Origin: Nocardioides plantarum
Lineage (GTDB): Bacteria > Actinomycetota > Actinomycetes > Propionibacteriales > Nocardioidaceae
Direction: 5' to 3'
Length of the DNA: 64,000 nt
NCBI RefSeq assembly: GCF_006346395.1
Contig: NZ_VDMS01000001.1
Location: 2,046,001-2,110,000 of the forward strand
The notes below the pieces were generated by a model. The model made no database searches. It saw nothing but the letters and a program-made list of their open reading frames with translations, and had not been told where the DNA came from. Each line of letters opens with the position of its first letter. Within the stretch, counting starts at the first letter, position 1. The position numbers and the translations under genes are program-made. Of this stretch, positions 23,868-31,837 are shown in pieces.

Positions 23868-23930
23868 CGGGATTCCCTTCGTGTGACTTCTCGTGTGGTG
23901 CTTGGACTGTGGTGGTGGTGCGGGTGCTGC

Positions 23931-23971
23931 TGGATCAGCGGTGGATCAGCGGTGGATCAGCGGTGGATCAG
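23931..23971 (+). repeat. 11-bp tandem repeat (3.7 copies) in the padR-ino1 gap
   Basis: The unit TGGATCAGCGG occurs three times exactly, then as a partial fourth copy (TGGATCAG) that includes the padR stop codon. Period of 11 bp is close to one helical turn. It lies 64 nt upstream of the ino1 start. Confidence 0.8.
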
Positions 23972-24537
23972 CTCTGCGCCGCGGGGGGCGGGGTGACCGC
24001 CCGGCTGCGCTCGGCGTTGATGAGGTCCGAGAGCCACTGGACCTCGCGCTCGGCCGACTCGACCCCGTGCCGCTGGAGCTCGGCGGAGTAGCGATCGACC
24101 TCCTTCTCGGTCAGCGACAGCTGGCTCTGGACGCGGTCGAGCCGCTCCTGCAGCCGGCTGCGCCGTCCCTCGAGGACACGCAGGCGGATCTCCATGTCGG
24201 TGCGCCCGAAGAAGGCGAACCGGATGCCGAAGTTGTCGTCCTCCCAGGCCGCCGGCCCGATGTCGGCCATCAGCCGCTCGAACTCCTGCGTGCCGGCCGG
24301 GGTGACCTGGTAGACGATCCGGGGCCGCCGCGAGACCGGCGTCAGGGCCGGTGCGAGCTCCTCGATGAGGCTGCCCTTGAGCATCTTCTTCAGCGCCGGG
24401 TAGAGCGAGCCGTAGGACAGCACGCGTCCCCACCCGAGCATCAGGTTGAGCCGCTTGCGCAGCTCGTAGCCGTGCATGGGTCCCTCGTGCAGCAGTCCGA
24501 GGACTGCCAGCTCGATGGACTCTGCGCGGCGTGCCAT
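23968..24537 (-). CDS. PadR-family transcriptional regulator
   Basis: A 189-aa regulator. The winged helix covers residues 1-75 (ELAVLGLLHEGPMHGYELRKRL, SYGSLYPALKKMLKGSLIEE, RIVYQVTPAGTQEFERLM). A long coiled-coil C-terminal domain follows (LRVLEGRRSRLQERLDRVQSQLSLTEKEVDRY), typical of Vir-like PadR proteins that dimerise through it. It is likely to repress its own gene, ino1 and perhaps the divergent PBP gene, since a palindrome lies immediately upstream. The ATG at 24537 is the first start before the HTH. Orthologous in position to mycobacterial Rv0047c. Confidence 0.9.
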   Translation of the reverse strand: MARRAESIELAVLGLLHEGPMHGYELRKRLNLMLGWGRVLSYGSLYPALKKMLKGSLIEELAPALTPVSRRPRIVYQVTPAGTQEFERLMADIGPAAWEDDNFGIRFAFFGRTDMEIRLRVLEGRRSRLQERLDRVQSQLSLTEKEVDRYSAELQRHGVESAEREVQWLSDLINAERSRAVTPPPAAQS

Positions 24538-24540
24538 ACG

Positions 24541-24558
24541 ACATATCGTAGCGATATA
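24541..24558. promoter_or_regulatory. Candidate PadR operator palindrome
   Basis: ACATATCG-TAG-CGATATAT: 8-bp arms with one mismatch (6-bp ATATCG/CGATAT perfect) and a 3-nt centre. It is strikingly AT-rich for this genome and ends 4 nt from the padR start codon. It sits between padR and the divergent penicillin-binding protein gene. Confidence 0.65.
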
Positions 24559-24774
24559 TCCGCGAAACAGAAACTTCCGATGTCTCGCGGGCGACCGTAC
24601 GGGGCCGGACGGCAGGTGCCCCAGCGCGGCCCGCCTCGACTCGCGCGTGTGACGGGGTCGTCGTACGGCGCATTTGAGGCCGCCTCCCGAGGCGCCCGTA
24701 CTCTGGGCTGCTGCGCCGCCCGACGGCGTACCGCACGAGCGAGCACGTGATCGACTGGTGAAGGGACCGAGATC

Positions 24775-27198
24775 TTGGCAGGCAAGCGGAAGGCAGCGGG
24801 AGCGACGACGTCGCGCACGGCCGACATGAGCTGGCCCGAGCTGCTGCGCGCACGCCTCGGCCGCTCGCCCAAGAAGGGCAAGGTGGCCAAGCAGGACCGG
24901 CCACCGAAGACCTGGAAGAGCCGGCTCAAGCGCTTCTTCCTGTGGAGCACCGTGGCCGGCCTGGTGCTGGCCCTCGTCGCCGTCGGTGGGTTCATCTACC
25001 TCTACCGGACCACCGACATCCCCGAGCCCAACGCCGAGTTCCTCACCAACGCCTCGATCGTCTACTACGACGACGGCAAGACCGAGGTCGGCCGCTACGC
25101 CCTGCAGAACCGCGAGTCGATCTCCTTCGACGACATGCCCGAGGTCATGAAGCAGGCCGTCGTCGCGGCCGAGGACGAGACGTTCTACTCCAACAACGGC
25201 ATCGACACCAAGGGCATCGTGCGCGCGGTCTTCAACAACGCCAGCGGCGGGTCGACCCAGGGTGCCTCGACGATCACCCAGCAGTACGTCAAGATCCTCT
25301 ACCTCAACCAGGAGCGCTCCTACAAGCGCAAGGTCAAGGAAGCGATCCTGTCGCTGAAGATCCAGCGCGAGCAGAGCAAGGACCAGGTGCTCGCGGGCTA
25401 CCTCAACACCATCTACTTCGGCCGCGGGGCCTACGGCATCCAGGCCGCGGCCAACGCCTACTTCGACAAGCCTGCCAAGGAGCTCGGCCTGCGCGAGGCG
25501 GCCGTGCTCGCCAGCGTGCTCAACGACCCCAACGACCTCGACCCCGCCGACGGCATCGACACCCGGCGCCGGCTCAAGGGCCGCTTCCAGTACGTGCTGG
25601 ACCGGATGGCCAAGGCCGGCGACATCACCCAGGCCGACGCCGAGACCGCCAAGAAGCAGCTCCCGAAGTTCCCCAAGATCAAGGCGCAGAGCGCCTACGG
25701 CGGCCAGCGCGGCCACATGCTGACCCTGATCAAGGACCAGCTGCTCGACCTGGACAAGAAGGACGGCTCGCCGTTCACCGAGGACGAGATCGACGGCGGC
25801 GGGCTCCGGATCACCACCACGCTGCAGCCCAAGATCATGAAGGCGGTTCAGGCCGGCATCGAGGAGGTCAAGCCCACCGAGCGCACCGACCAGTTCAAGA
25901 GCCCCAGCCAGCTGCACGCCGCAGCGGCCACGGTCGAGCCCGGCACCGGCGCCCTGCGGGGCTTCTACGCCGGCCAGGACTACCTGAAGTCCCAGATCAA
26001 CTGGGCGATCGCCGGCGGCCAGGCGGGCTCGACGTTCAAGCCCTACGCCCTCGCGGCCGGGCTCAAGGACGGCTACTCCCTCAAGGACACCTTCGACGGC
26101 AACTCCCCCATCGATGTCGGCGGCACCGAGTTCGAGAACCAGGGTGAGGGCGGCTCCGGCGACTACGGCCCCGCGGTCAGCCTGCTCGAGGCGACCGAGA
26201 AGTCCATCAACACGGCCTACATCGACCTCACCGACTCCATGAACGACGGGCCGAAGAAGATCATCCGGATGGCTCAGGCCATGGGCGTCCCCGGCTCCAA
26301 GGCGAGCAAGACCAAGCCCTTCGGGATCCCGACCACGTCCGGCGAGCTCAACCCCGAGACCGGCGTCGCCCTCGGCTCGGCCACGGTCAGCCCGATCAAC
26401 ATGGCCAACGGCTACGCCACGATCGCCAACGAGGGCGTCGCGGCCCAGGTCTACGTGATCAAGAAGGTGGAGGACCGTGACGGCGAGGTGCTCTACGAGC
26501 ACAAGGTCACCGACAAGCGCGCGCTCAACGCCGACATCGCCTCCGACGTCTCCTACGCCCTGCAGCAGACCGCCGACGTAGGCTCCGGGATGTCGGCCAA
26601 GCTCGACGACGACCGGCCGATCGCCGGCAAGACCGGCACCGCCACCAAGACCGGCGGCGCCGTGTCGTCGTCGTGGTTCGTCGGGTTCACCCCGCAGCTG
26701 TCGACGGCCGTGATGTACGTCCGCGGGCCCGGCAACGGACAGCTCGACGGCTGGCTGCCGGCCACCGACGACGGCAAGCTCGGCTACTTCGGCGGCAACT
26801 ACCCGGCCAAGACGTGGAAGGCGATCATGACCCGCGAGCTCGACGGGGTCGAGGTCGAGGACTTCCCCGAGCCGGCCAACGTCGACGGCGACGCCCCCGA
26901 CGACGGGCACGCGCCGTACGTCCCGCCGCAGACCTCGCTGCCGAGCGAGCCGCAGACGTCCGAGACCCAGGAGCCGACGGCCGAGTCGCCGACGACCCCG
27001 CCGCCCACGTCGGCGCCGGCGACCACGCAGCCGCCGACGTCGACCGCGCCCACGCCGCCCGAGACGACCGACCCGTGCGGCCTGCTCGGCTGCCCCACGA
27101 GCGACCCGCCCACCTCGGCGCCGCCGACGTCGCCGGCCCCGTCCAACCCCACGGCGCCGGCCGCCAACCCGCGGGCGACGTACCGCCGCGAGCGCTAG
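24775..27198 (+). CDS. ponA: Class A penicillin-binding protein (bifunctional glycosyltransferase/transpeptidase)
   Basis: An 807-aa inner-membrane enzyme that polymerises and crosslinks peptidoglycan. It has a cytoplasmic basic tail, a TM helix at about residues 50-77, a GT51 domain (catalytic Glu in EDETFYSNNG; GASTITQQYVK) and a transpeptidase domain with SxxK in AGSTFKPYAL (about Ser418), SxN in SINTAY and KTGT in AGKTGTATK. The last about 90 residues are Pro/Thr-rich. The TTG at 24775 is favoured by AAGGGA 9 nt upstream; an ATG at 24826 is the alternative. Position matches mycobacterial ponA1 (Rv0050). The next gene's promoter uses its TAG stop. Confidence 0.94.
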   Translation: MAGKRKAAGATTSRTADMSWPELLRARLGRSPKKGKVAKQDRPPKTWKSRLKRFFLWSTVAGLVLALVAVGGFIYLYRTTDIPEPNAEFLTNASIVYYDDGKTEVGRYALQNRESISFDDMPEVMKQAVVAAEDETFYSNNGIDTKGIVRAVFNNASGGSTQGASTITQQYVKILYLNQERSYKRKVKEAILSLKIQREQSKDQVLAGYLNTIYFGRGAYGIQAAANAYFDKPAKELGLREAAVLASVLNDPNDLDPADGIDTRRRLKGRFQYVLDRMAKAGDITQADAETAKKQLPKFPKIKAQSAYGGQRGHMLTLIKDQLLDLDKKDGSPFTEDEIDGGGLRITTTLQPKIMKAVQAGIEEVKPTERTDQFKSPSQLHAAAATVEPGTGALRGFYAGQDYLKSQINWAIAGGQAGSTFKPYALAAGLKDGYSLKDTFDGNSPIDVGGTEFENQGEGGSGDYGPAVSLLEATEKSINTAYIDLTDSMNDGPKKIIRMAQAMGVPGSKASKTKPFGIPTTSGELNPETGVALGSATVSPINMANGYATIANEGVAAQVYVIKKVEDRDGEVLYEHKVTDKRALNADIASDVSYALQQTADVGSGMSAKLDDDRPIAGKTGTATKTGGAVSSSWFVGFTPQLSTAVMYVRGPGNGQLDGWLPATDDGKLGYFGGNYPAKTWKAIMTRELDGVEVEDFPEPANVDGDAPDDGHAPYVPPQTSLPSEPQTSETQEPTAESPTTPPPTSAPATTQPPTSTAPTPPETTDPCGLLGCPTSDPPTSAPPTSPAPSNPTAPAANPRATYRRER

Positions 27199-27201
27199 GT
27201 T
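27196..27201 (+). promoter_or_regulatory. Leaderless -10 (TAGGTT) overlapping the ponA stop codon
   Basis: TAGGTT with 7 nt to the GTG at 27209. TAG is the ponA stop. Confidence 0.55.
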
Positions 27202-27208
27202 CACGGGC

Positions 27209-28612
27209 GTGACCCACGTCCACCCCACCCGTGACGACGGGGTGGTGGCCACGCTGAGCGAGGTCGTCGGCGGCCCGGTGGGCGACCACGCGGGGCCCCG
27301 GCGGGGGGCCGGCGTGTCGGTGCTCGGCGTCCTGCTGGCGATCACGGCGCTGACCTTCGCGCTCGGGCTGGTCTCCAAGACGGCCTGCGCCGACGACGGC
27401 TGGTCGATGACCGACGCGTCGCGCTACACCCACGCCTGCGTCTCCCACGTGCCCGACGCCTACTCCGGCAACGGCCTGGTCGAGCTCGCCTGGCCGTGGT
27501 CGGGCGACCGTGAGACCCGCCTCCGCTACCCCGTGACCGAGGAGCCGGCCGCGGTCGGGTTGTGGACCTACGCCGCCGCGCGGGTGACCCAGGTGCTCAG
27601 CGGCTCGCCCGACGTGGGCGTGCGCTACGGCGAGCCCAGCGCGACGCTGGCCGAGAGCGGGGCCGTCGACGACGAGCGGCGCCTGTTCGTCGTCGTCAAC
27701 GCCGTCGGCTTCGCCCTCCTCGCCCTGCTCGCCACGGCGGCGCTGGCGGCGGCCCACCGGCGGCGGCCGTGGGACGCGGGGGTGTTCGCCGCGGCCCCCG
27801 TCCTCGCCTTCGCCGGCATCGTCTCGTGGGACCTGCTGCCCGTGGCGGCCGTGGCCGGCGCCCTGTGGGCGTGGTCTCGGGGCCGGACCGCGCTCGCCGG
27901 TGCGCTCGTCGGCGCCGGCGCCGCCGCCGGGGTGTGGCCGGTCCTGCTGCTCCTCGCCCTCGCGCTGGTGTGCCTGCGCGACCGCCGCCCGTCCGCGCTG
28001 CTGCCGCCGGTGGTGACCGCGACCGCCGCCTGGGCCGTCCTCAACGCGCCGGCCTTCCTCAGCGGTCGTCCCCAGTGGGAGCGGTTCTGGCAGGCCGCCT
28101 GGGAGCGGGGGCCCGACGAGGGCTCGATCTGGACGGTCGTCGCCCAGACCTCCGGGCTGACGCGCGACGTCGGGCTGCCGGTGTCGTGGACGCTCGTCGG
28201 GCTGTGGTTCCTCGGCGTGACCGCGCTGGTGCTCCTGGCCCCGGTCCGGCCGCGGCTCAGCCAGGTCGCGCTGCTGCTGGTCGCCGGGGTGCTCCTGCTC
28301 GGGCTGTCCTACGAGCCCCAGCAGGCGCTGTGGCTGCTGCCGCTGGCCGCCCTCGCCCACCCGCGCTGGCGCGACCTGCTGATCTGGCAGGCCTGCGAGG
28401 TCGTCTACTTCGCGATGTCCTGGTGGTGGCGCGGGGGGCTGCTGTCGTCCGGTGCCGACACCGGTCCCCGCTTCTACTGGCTCGCCATCGCCGTGCACGT
28501 CGTCGGCACGCTGTGGCTGGTCGCCATGGTCGTCCGCTCCGTGTGGTGGCCCGAGGACGACGTCGTACGCCGCAGCGACGGGGCCGACGCGGACCAGCCG
28601 GTCGTGGTCTAG
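27209..28612 (+). CDS. GT87-like polytopic membrane protein (DUF2029 type)
   Basis: A 467-aa protein with about 9-11 hydrophobic helices, starting with one at about residues 36-55. The N-terminal extracytoplasmic loop carries two Cys (SKTACADDG, THACVSH). It then shows repeated membrane pairs ending near residue 445. Position directly after ponA matches mycobacterial Rv0051, a GT87-family polyprenyl-phosphate-dependent mannosyl/arabinosyltransferase-like protein, and it is likely to glycosylate an envelope polymer. Substrate is inference. The GTG at 27209 follows a leaderless -10. Confidence 0.75.
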   Translation: MTHVHPTRDDGVVATLSEVVGGPVGDHAGPRRGAGVSVLGVLLAITALTFALGLVSKTACADDGWSMTDASRYTHACVSHVPDAYSGNGLVELAWPWSGDRETRLRYPVTEEPAAVGLWTYAAARVTQVLSGSPDVGVRYGEPSATLAESGAVDDERRLFVVVNAVGFALLALLATAALAAAHRRRPWDAGVFAAAPVLAFAGIVSWDLLPVAAVAGALWAWSRGRTALAGALVGAGAAAGVWPVLLLLALALVCLRDRRPSALLPPVVTATAAWAVLNAPAFLSGRPQWERFWQAAWERGPDEGSIWTVVAQTSGLTRDVGLPVSWTLVGLWFLGVTALVLLAPVRPRLSQVALLLVAGVLLLGLSYEPQQALWLLPLAALAHPRWRDLLIWQACEVVYFAMSWWWRGGLLSSGADTGPRFYWLAIAVHVVGTLWLVAMVVRSVWWPEDDVVRRSDGADADQPVVV

Positions 28613-28620
28613 TCCCGAGA

Positions 28621-28639
28621 TCGGCTGCGGTGGTTTCGA
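28621..28639 (+). repeat. Dispersed repeat, copy 4 (core only)
   Basis: TCGGCTGCGGTGGTTTCGA, identical to the core at 22683, between the convergent ends of the GT87-like and racemase-like genes. Confidence 0.7.
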
Positions 28640-28670
28640 CGCGCTCGTTCCTCGCGGGGTGCCTGCGGTC

Positions 28671-29723
28671 TTACGACACCGTGATCGTGTCGAACGTCGT
28701 GGCGGTGTAGCGGACCCGGACGTCGATCTGGTCGCCCACGTCGGGCACCCGCGCACCGGCCGGCAGGAACAGCATCGAGGCCTGCATGTGGGGCGGCTCG
28801 GCGAACAGCCGCTGCTTGCCGTCGATCGAGAACGGCGAGCGCACGAAGCCCACCGCGTCGAGGCCGCCGCGCGCGAGCGTCGAGGCCCGCGCCTTGATCG
28901 AGGAGTCACCCATCGGCGCCTCGAGGCCGATGCCGTGGGCGGTGCCGCCGCTGACCACCAACAGGTGGCCCGACTTGGGCACGGTGCGGCCGCGGTAGCC
29001 GAACGAGTCGCCCCGGTCGACCTCGTGCACGTCGAGCACCGTCGCGGTCACCGAGAGCGCCCCGCGGTCGCCGAGCCACAGGTCGGTGCCGGCGCGGGGT
29101 CGGATGGTGAAGTCGGCGTACGACGAGCGCAGCGTCGTCAGCTCGTCGCGGGTGAGGTGGCTGACCCAGACGGTGTCGAGCCCGTCGAGACCGGCGCCGA
29201 CGGCGTCGTTGAGGTGACGGCGTACCTCGCCGAGGTGGGAGCCCTGGGCCAGCGGCAGGTGGAGCGCCAGGCCCTCGAGCCGGGCGCCGGGGTGGCGGCG
29301 CAGGTGGCCGGCGGCCTCCCAGAGGCCGCGGGGGGCGAACCCGTGGCGCCGCATCGAGGTGAGGAGCTCCAGGACCATCCGGGCGCCGGGCTGGCGGGTC
29401 AGCAGCGCATCGACGTCGTCGACGCGACCGACCGTGTGGATCACGCGGGAGGCCAGGGCCGGGTCGAGGTCGGGCAGGAACGGACGCCACGGCGTGAGCA
29501 CCAGCAGCGAGCCGTCGAAGCGGGACGCCACCTCGGGCAGCTCCTCGTAGGTGCCGACGGCGATCGTGTCGACGCCGAGCCACTCGCTGCGCCGGGCCAG
29601 CCGGCCGGGGGTGAACCCGTAGCCGTTGCCCTTGACGACCGGCACCAGACCCGGCGCGGCGTCGGCGTAGGCCCGCAGGTGGTCGCGCCAGCGCGGGCCG
29701 TCGACGGTGAGGGTGAGACCCAT
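28671..29723 (-). CDS. Alanine racemase-family PLP enzyme
   Basis: A 350-aa fold-type III PLP enzyme. The N-terminal TIM barrel has the PLP lysine in VPVVKGNGYGFTPG (about Lys30) and the C-terminal beta domain contains GDSFGYRGR and VRVRY. It is related to alanine/amino-acid racemases but shorter than housekeeping Alr and with altered spacing. The ATG lies 1 nt after the FemX-like stop, so they are coupled. This context suggests supply or modification of an amino acid for the peptidoglycan bridge, though the exact reaction is inference. Confidence 0.8.
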   Translation of the reverse strand: MGLTLTVDGPRWRDHLRAYADAAPGLVPVVKGNGYGFTPGRLARRSEWLGVDTIAVGTYEELPEVASRFDGSLLVLTPWRPFLPDLDPALASRVIHTVGRVDDVDALLTRQPGARMVLELLTSMRRHGFAPRGLWEAAGHLRRHPGARLEGLALHLPLAQGSHLGEVRRHLNDAVGAGLDGLDTVWVSHLTRDELTTLRSSYADFTIRPRAGTDLWLGDRGALSVTATVLDVHEVDRGDSFGYRGRTVPKSGHLLVVSGGTAHGIGLEAPMGDSSIKARASTLARGGLDAVGFVRSPFSIDGKQRLFAEPPHMQASMLFLPAGARVPDVGDQIDVRVRYTATTFDTITVS

Positions 29724-29724
29724 G

Positions 29725-30876
29725 TCAGCCCCTCCTCGACATGTAGACGGTGAACGCCTTGTAGAGCGGGCGGTGGAGCGGGAGGTCCCACTCGCCGGCG
29801 TACTCGACGGCCTCGCCGCCGGTGCCGACCTTGAACTGGATCAGCCCGGCGTGGGGGTCGTCGGCGTCGAGGGTGTCGGTGATGCCGCGCAGGTCGTAGA
29901 CGTCGGCGCCCGCGGCGAGGGCGTCCTGGAGCATCGCCCACTGGACGGCGTTGGAGCCACGGACGTCGCGCTTGTCGGTGGAGGAGGCGCCGTAGGAGTA
30001 CCACGCGTGGGCGCCGACGCGGATCGCGATGGTCGCGGCCACCAGGTCGCCCTCGTGGTGGGCGAACCACAGGCGGAGGCGGTCGGGGCTCTCGGCTCCC
30101 AGCGCGTCGACCATGGTGCGGAAGTAGCCGAGCGGGCGCGGGGTGAAGTGGTCGCGCGCCGCGGTGTGGACGTAGAGGTCGTGGAACGCCTTCAGGTCGG
30201 CGTCGCCGATCGGCCCCTGGGCCTGGCGGACGGCGACGCCCGCCTTGGCGGCCTTCTTGATGTTGCGACGCCAGAGCTGGTTCATCCCGGCGAGGACCTG
30301 GTCCTCGGTGCGCGCGGTGCCGTCGGGGTGGCGCAGCGGCACCTGGAAGACGTGGCGCGGCTGGCCGGCGGCGAACCCGCCCTCGACGGCCTGCGGACGC
30401 CAGCCGAGCTCGGTGAGCTGCGAGACGACCCGGGCGCCGGCCGCGTCGCGGTCGGTGGGAGCCAGGTCGCCGAGGCGGCGGCAGGCGGGGTCGGCGATGC
30501 CGGCCTTGATCGCGGCGGCGTCCCAGCGGCGGGTGACGACGGGCGGGCCGATGCGGACGCCGAACGCCCCCTGCGCCTTGAGGTGCGCGGCCAGCGGCCG
30601 CAGGAGCGCGCCGAGGTCGTCGGTCGTCCAGTCGAGCAGCGGACCCTCGGGGAGGTAGGCGAGGTAGCGCTTGACCTTGGGCAGCTGGCGGTAGAGCACG
30701 AGCGCGGCCCCGACCTGCTCGTCGCTCCCGGCGCGGAACCAGCCGATCGACTCGCGACGCCACTCGGCCTTGACCTGGCCCCACGCCGGGGTCTGCAGGA
30801 AGCTGGCCGCGCGCTGGGCGTCGACGTAGGCGAGGTGCTCGGCCGGGGTGGTCGCGCGAACGTCGTAGGTCACCAC
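29725..30876 (-). CDS. FemABX-type aminoacyltransferase (peptidoglycan bridge)
   Basis: A 383-aa protein with two GNAT-like domains of the FemX family, which adds an amino acid from aminoacyl-tRNA to lipid II. Segments include SFLQTPAWGQVKAEW, RYLAYLPEGPLLDW, NQLWRRNIKKAAKAGV, HFTPRPLGYFRTMVDAL, WYSYGASSTDKRDVRGSNAVQW and YDLRGITDTLD. Genera such as Nocardioides carry LL-DAP peptidoglycan with a glycine bridge, which fits. The GTG at 30876 lies 6 nt after the nfo stop, so nfo-femX-racemase is one operon. Confidence 0.88.
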   Translation of the reverse strand: MVTYDVRATTPAEHLAYVDAQRAASFLQTPAWGQVKAEWRRESIGWFRAGSDEQVGAALVLYRQLPKVKRYLAYLPEGPLLDWTTDDLGALLRPLAAHLKAQGAFGVRIGPPVVTRRWDAAAIKAGIADPACRRLGDLAPTDRDAAGARVVSQLTELGWRPQAVEGGFAAGQPRHVFQVPLRHPDGTARTEDQVLAGMNQLWRRNIKKAAKAGVAVRQAQGPIGDADLKAFHDLYVHTAARDHFTPRPLGYFRTMVDALGAESPDRLRLWFAHHEGDLVAATIAIRVGAHAWYSYGASSTDKRDVRGSNAVQWAMLQDALAAGADVYDLRGITDTLDADDPHAGLIQFKVGTGGEAVEYAGEWDLPLHRPLYKAFTVYMSRRG

Positions 30877-30882
30877 TCGAGG

Positions 30883-31680
30883 TTAGAGGCGCTCGCGGAG
30901 CCAGGCGAAGTCGGCGCTGTGCTCCTCGGCGCCGCCCGGGGTCTCGCAGACCACGGGCGCCCCGGCGTCGCGGACCACGGCGGCCAGGAGGTCGGGGGCG
31001 ATCTTGCCGGCGCCGAAGTTGGCGTGCCGGTCGGCGCCGGAGTCGAACCCGTCCCGGCTGTCGTTGGCGTGGACGAGGTCGATCCGGCCGGTGATCGCCA
31101 GGACGTCGGCCACGACGGTCTCGAGCGCGTTGCCGCCGGCGTGGGCGTGGCAGGTGTCGAGGCAGAAGCCGACCCGGTCGGCCTGCTCGGTGGCGGCGAT
31201 GGCGTCCCAGACCCGGCCGATGCGCTCGAGGTAGCGGGTCATCGCGTTGTCGCCACCGGCGGTGTTCTCGATCAGGAGGGGCAGCTTGAGGTCGGTGGCG
31301 TCGATCGCCTTGCGCCAGTTGTCGAACCCGGTGTCGGGGTCGTCGTCCTTGCCGACGTGGCCGCCGTGGACGATCAGGCCCTTGGCGCCGACGGACGCCG
31401 CCGCGTCGACGTGCTGCTGGAGGAGCTTGCGGCTGGGGATGCGGATGCGGTTGTTGGTCGTGGCGACGTTGACGATGTAGGGGGCGTGGACGTAGAGGTC
31501 GACGCCGGCCGCCTCGGCATCGACCTTGAGCCCCTCGGCACCGCCGGCGTAACGGATCTCGGGGCCCTTGTAGCTCTGGGGGTCGCCCAGGAAGAACTGC
31601 ACGAGCGGCGCCTGACGGGCCGCGGCCTCGGCGATCGGGTCGGTCTGGTCGACGTGGGCGCCGATGGCGATCTCGCTCAT
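30883..31680 (-). CDS. nfo: Deoxyribonuclease IV (AP endonuclease)
   Basis: A 265-aa TIM-barrel endonuclease that cuts 5' of abasic sites in base-excision repair. All nine zinc-ligand positions are identifiable: YVHAPYIVN, IVHGGHVG, LIENTAGG, CLDTCHAHA (Asp and His), LVHANDSRD, DRHANFG (Asp and His) and VCETPG. ATG at 31680 is fixed by a TACAGT -10 placed 7 nt upstream. It heads an operon with femX and the racemase-like gene, and is divergent from the FHA-protease gene. Confidence 0.9.
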   Translation of the reverse strand: MSEIAIGAHVDQTDPIAEAAARQAPLVQFFLGDPQSYKGPEIRYAGGAEGLKVDAEAAGVDLYVHAPYIVNVATTNNRIRIPSRKLLQQHVDAAASVGAKGLIVHGGHVGKDDDPDTGFDNWRKAIDATDLKLPLLIENTAGGDNAMTRYLERIGRVWDAIAATEQADRVGFCLDTCHAHAGGNALETVVADVLAITGRIDLVHANDSRDGFDSGADRHANFGAGKIAPDLLAAVVRDAGAPVVCETPGGAEEHSADFAWLRERL

Positions 31681-31687
31681 GGCGACC

Positions 31688-31693
31688 ACTGTA
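31688..31693 (-). promoter_or_regulatory. Leaderless -10 (TACAGT) for nfo
   Basis: TACAGT on the minus strand, 7 nt before the nfo ATG at 31680. Confidence 0.55.
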
Positions 31694-31837
31694 GGAAGCA
31701 CCACCGACGGTCGCCACGGTGGTGGGACCCGGACCCTTGGGTGCGACGTGGGTGTGAGCAGCGTCCCCGCCGGGAACGGGGCCTACGATTGCCAGCGCGT
31801 CTCGGGCAGCCGCGACCTCGCCTCACCGGGAGCCTCC

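Noticed and set aside
23968..27378. 1136-codon minus-strand frame through the ponA region
   Set aside because: Only its last 189 codons (PadR) are real; the rest is antisense to ponA.
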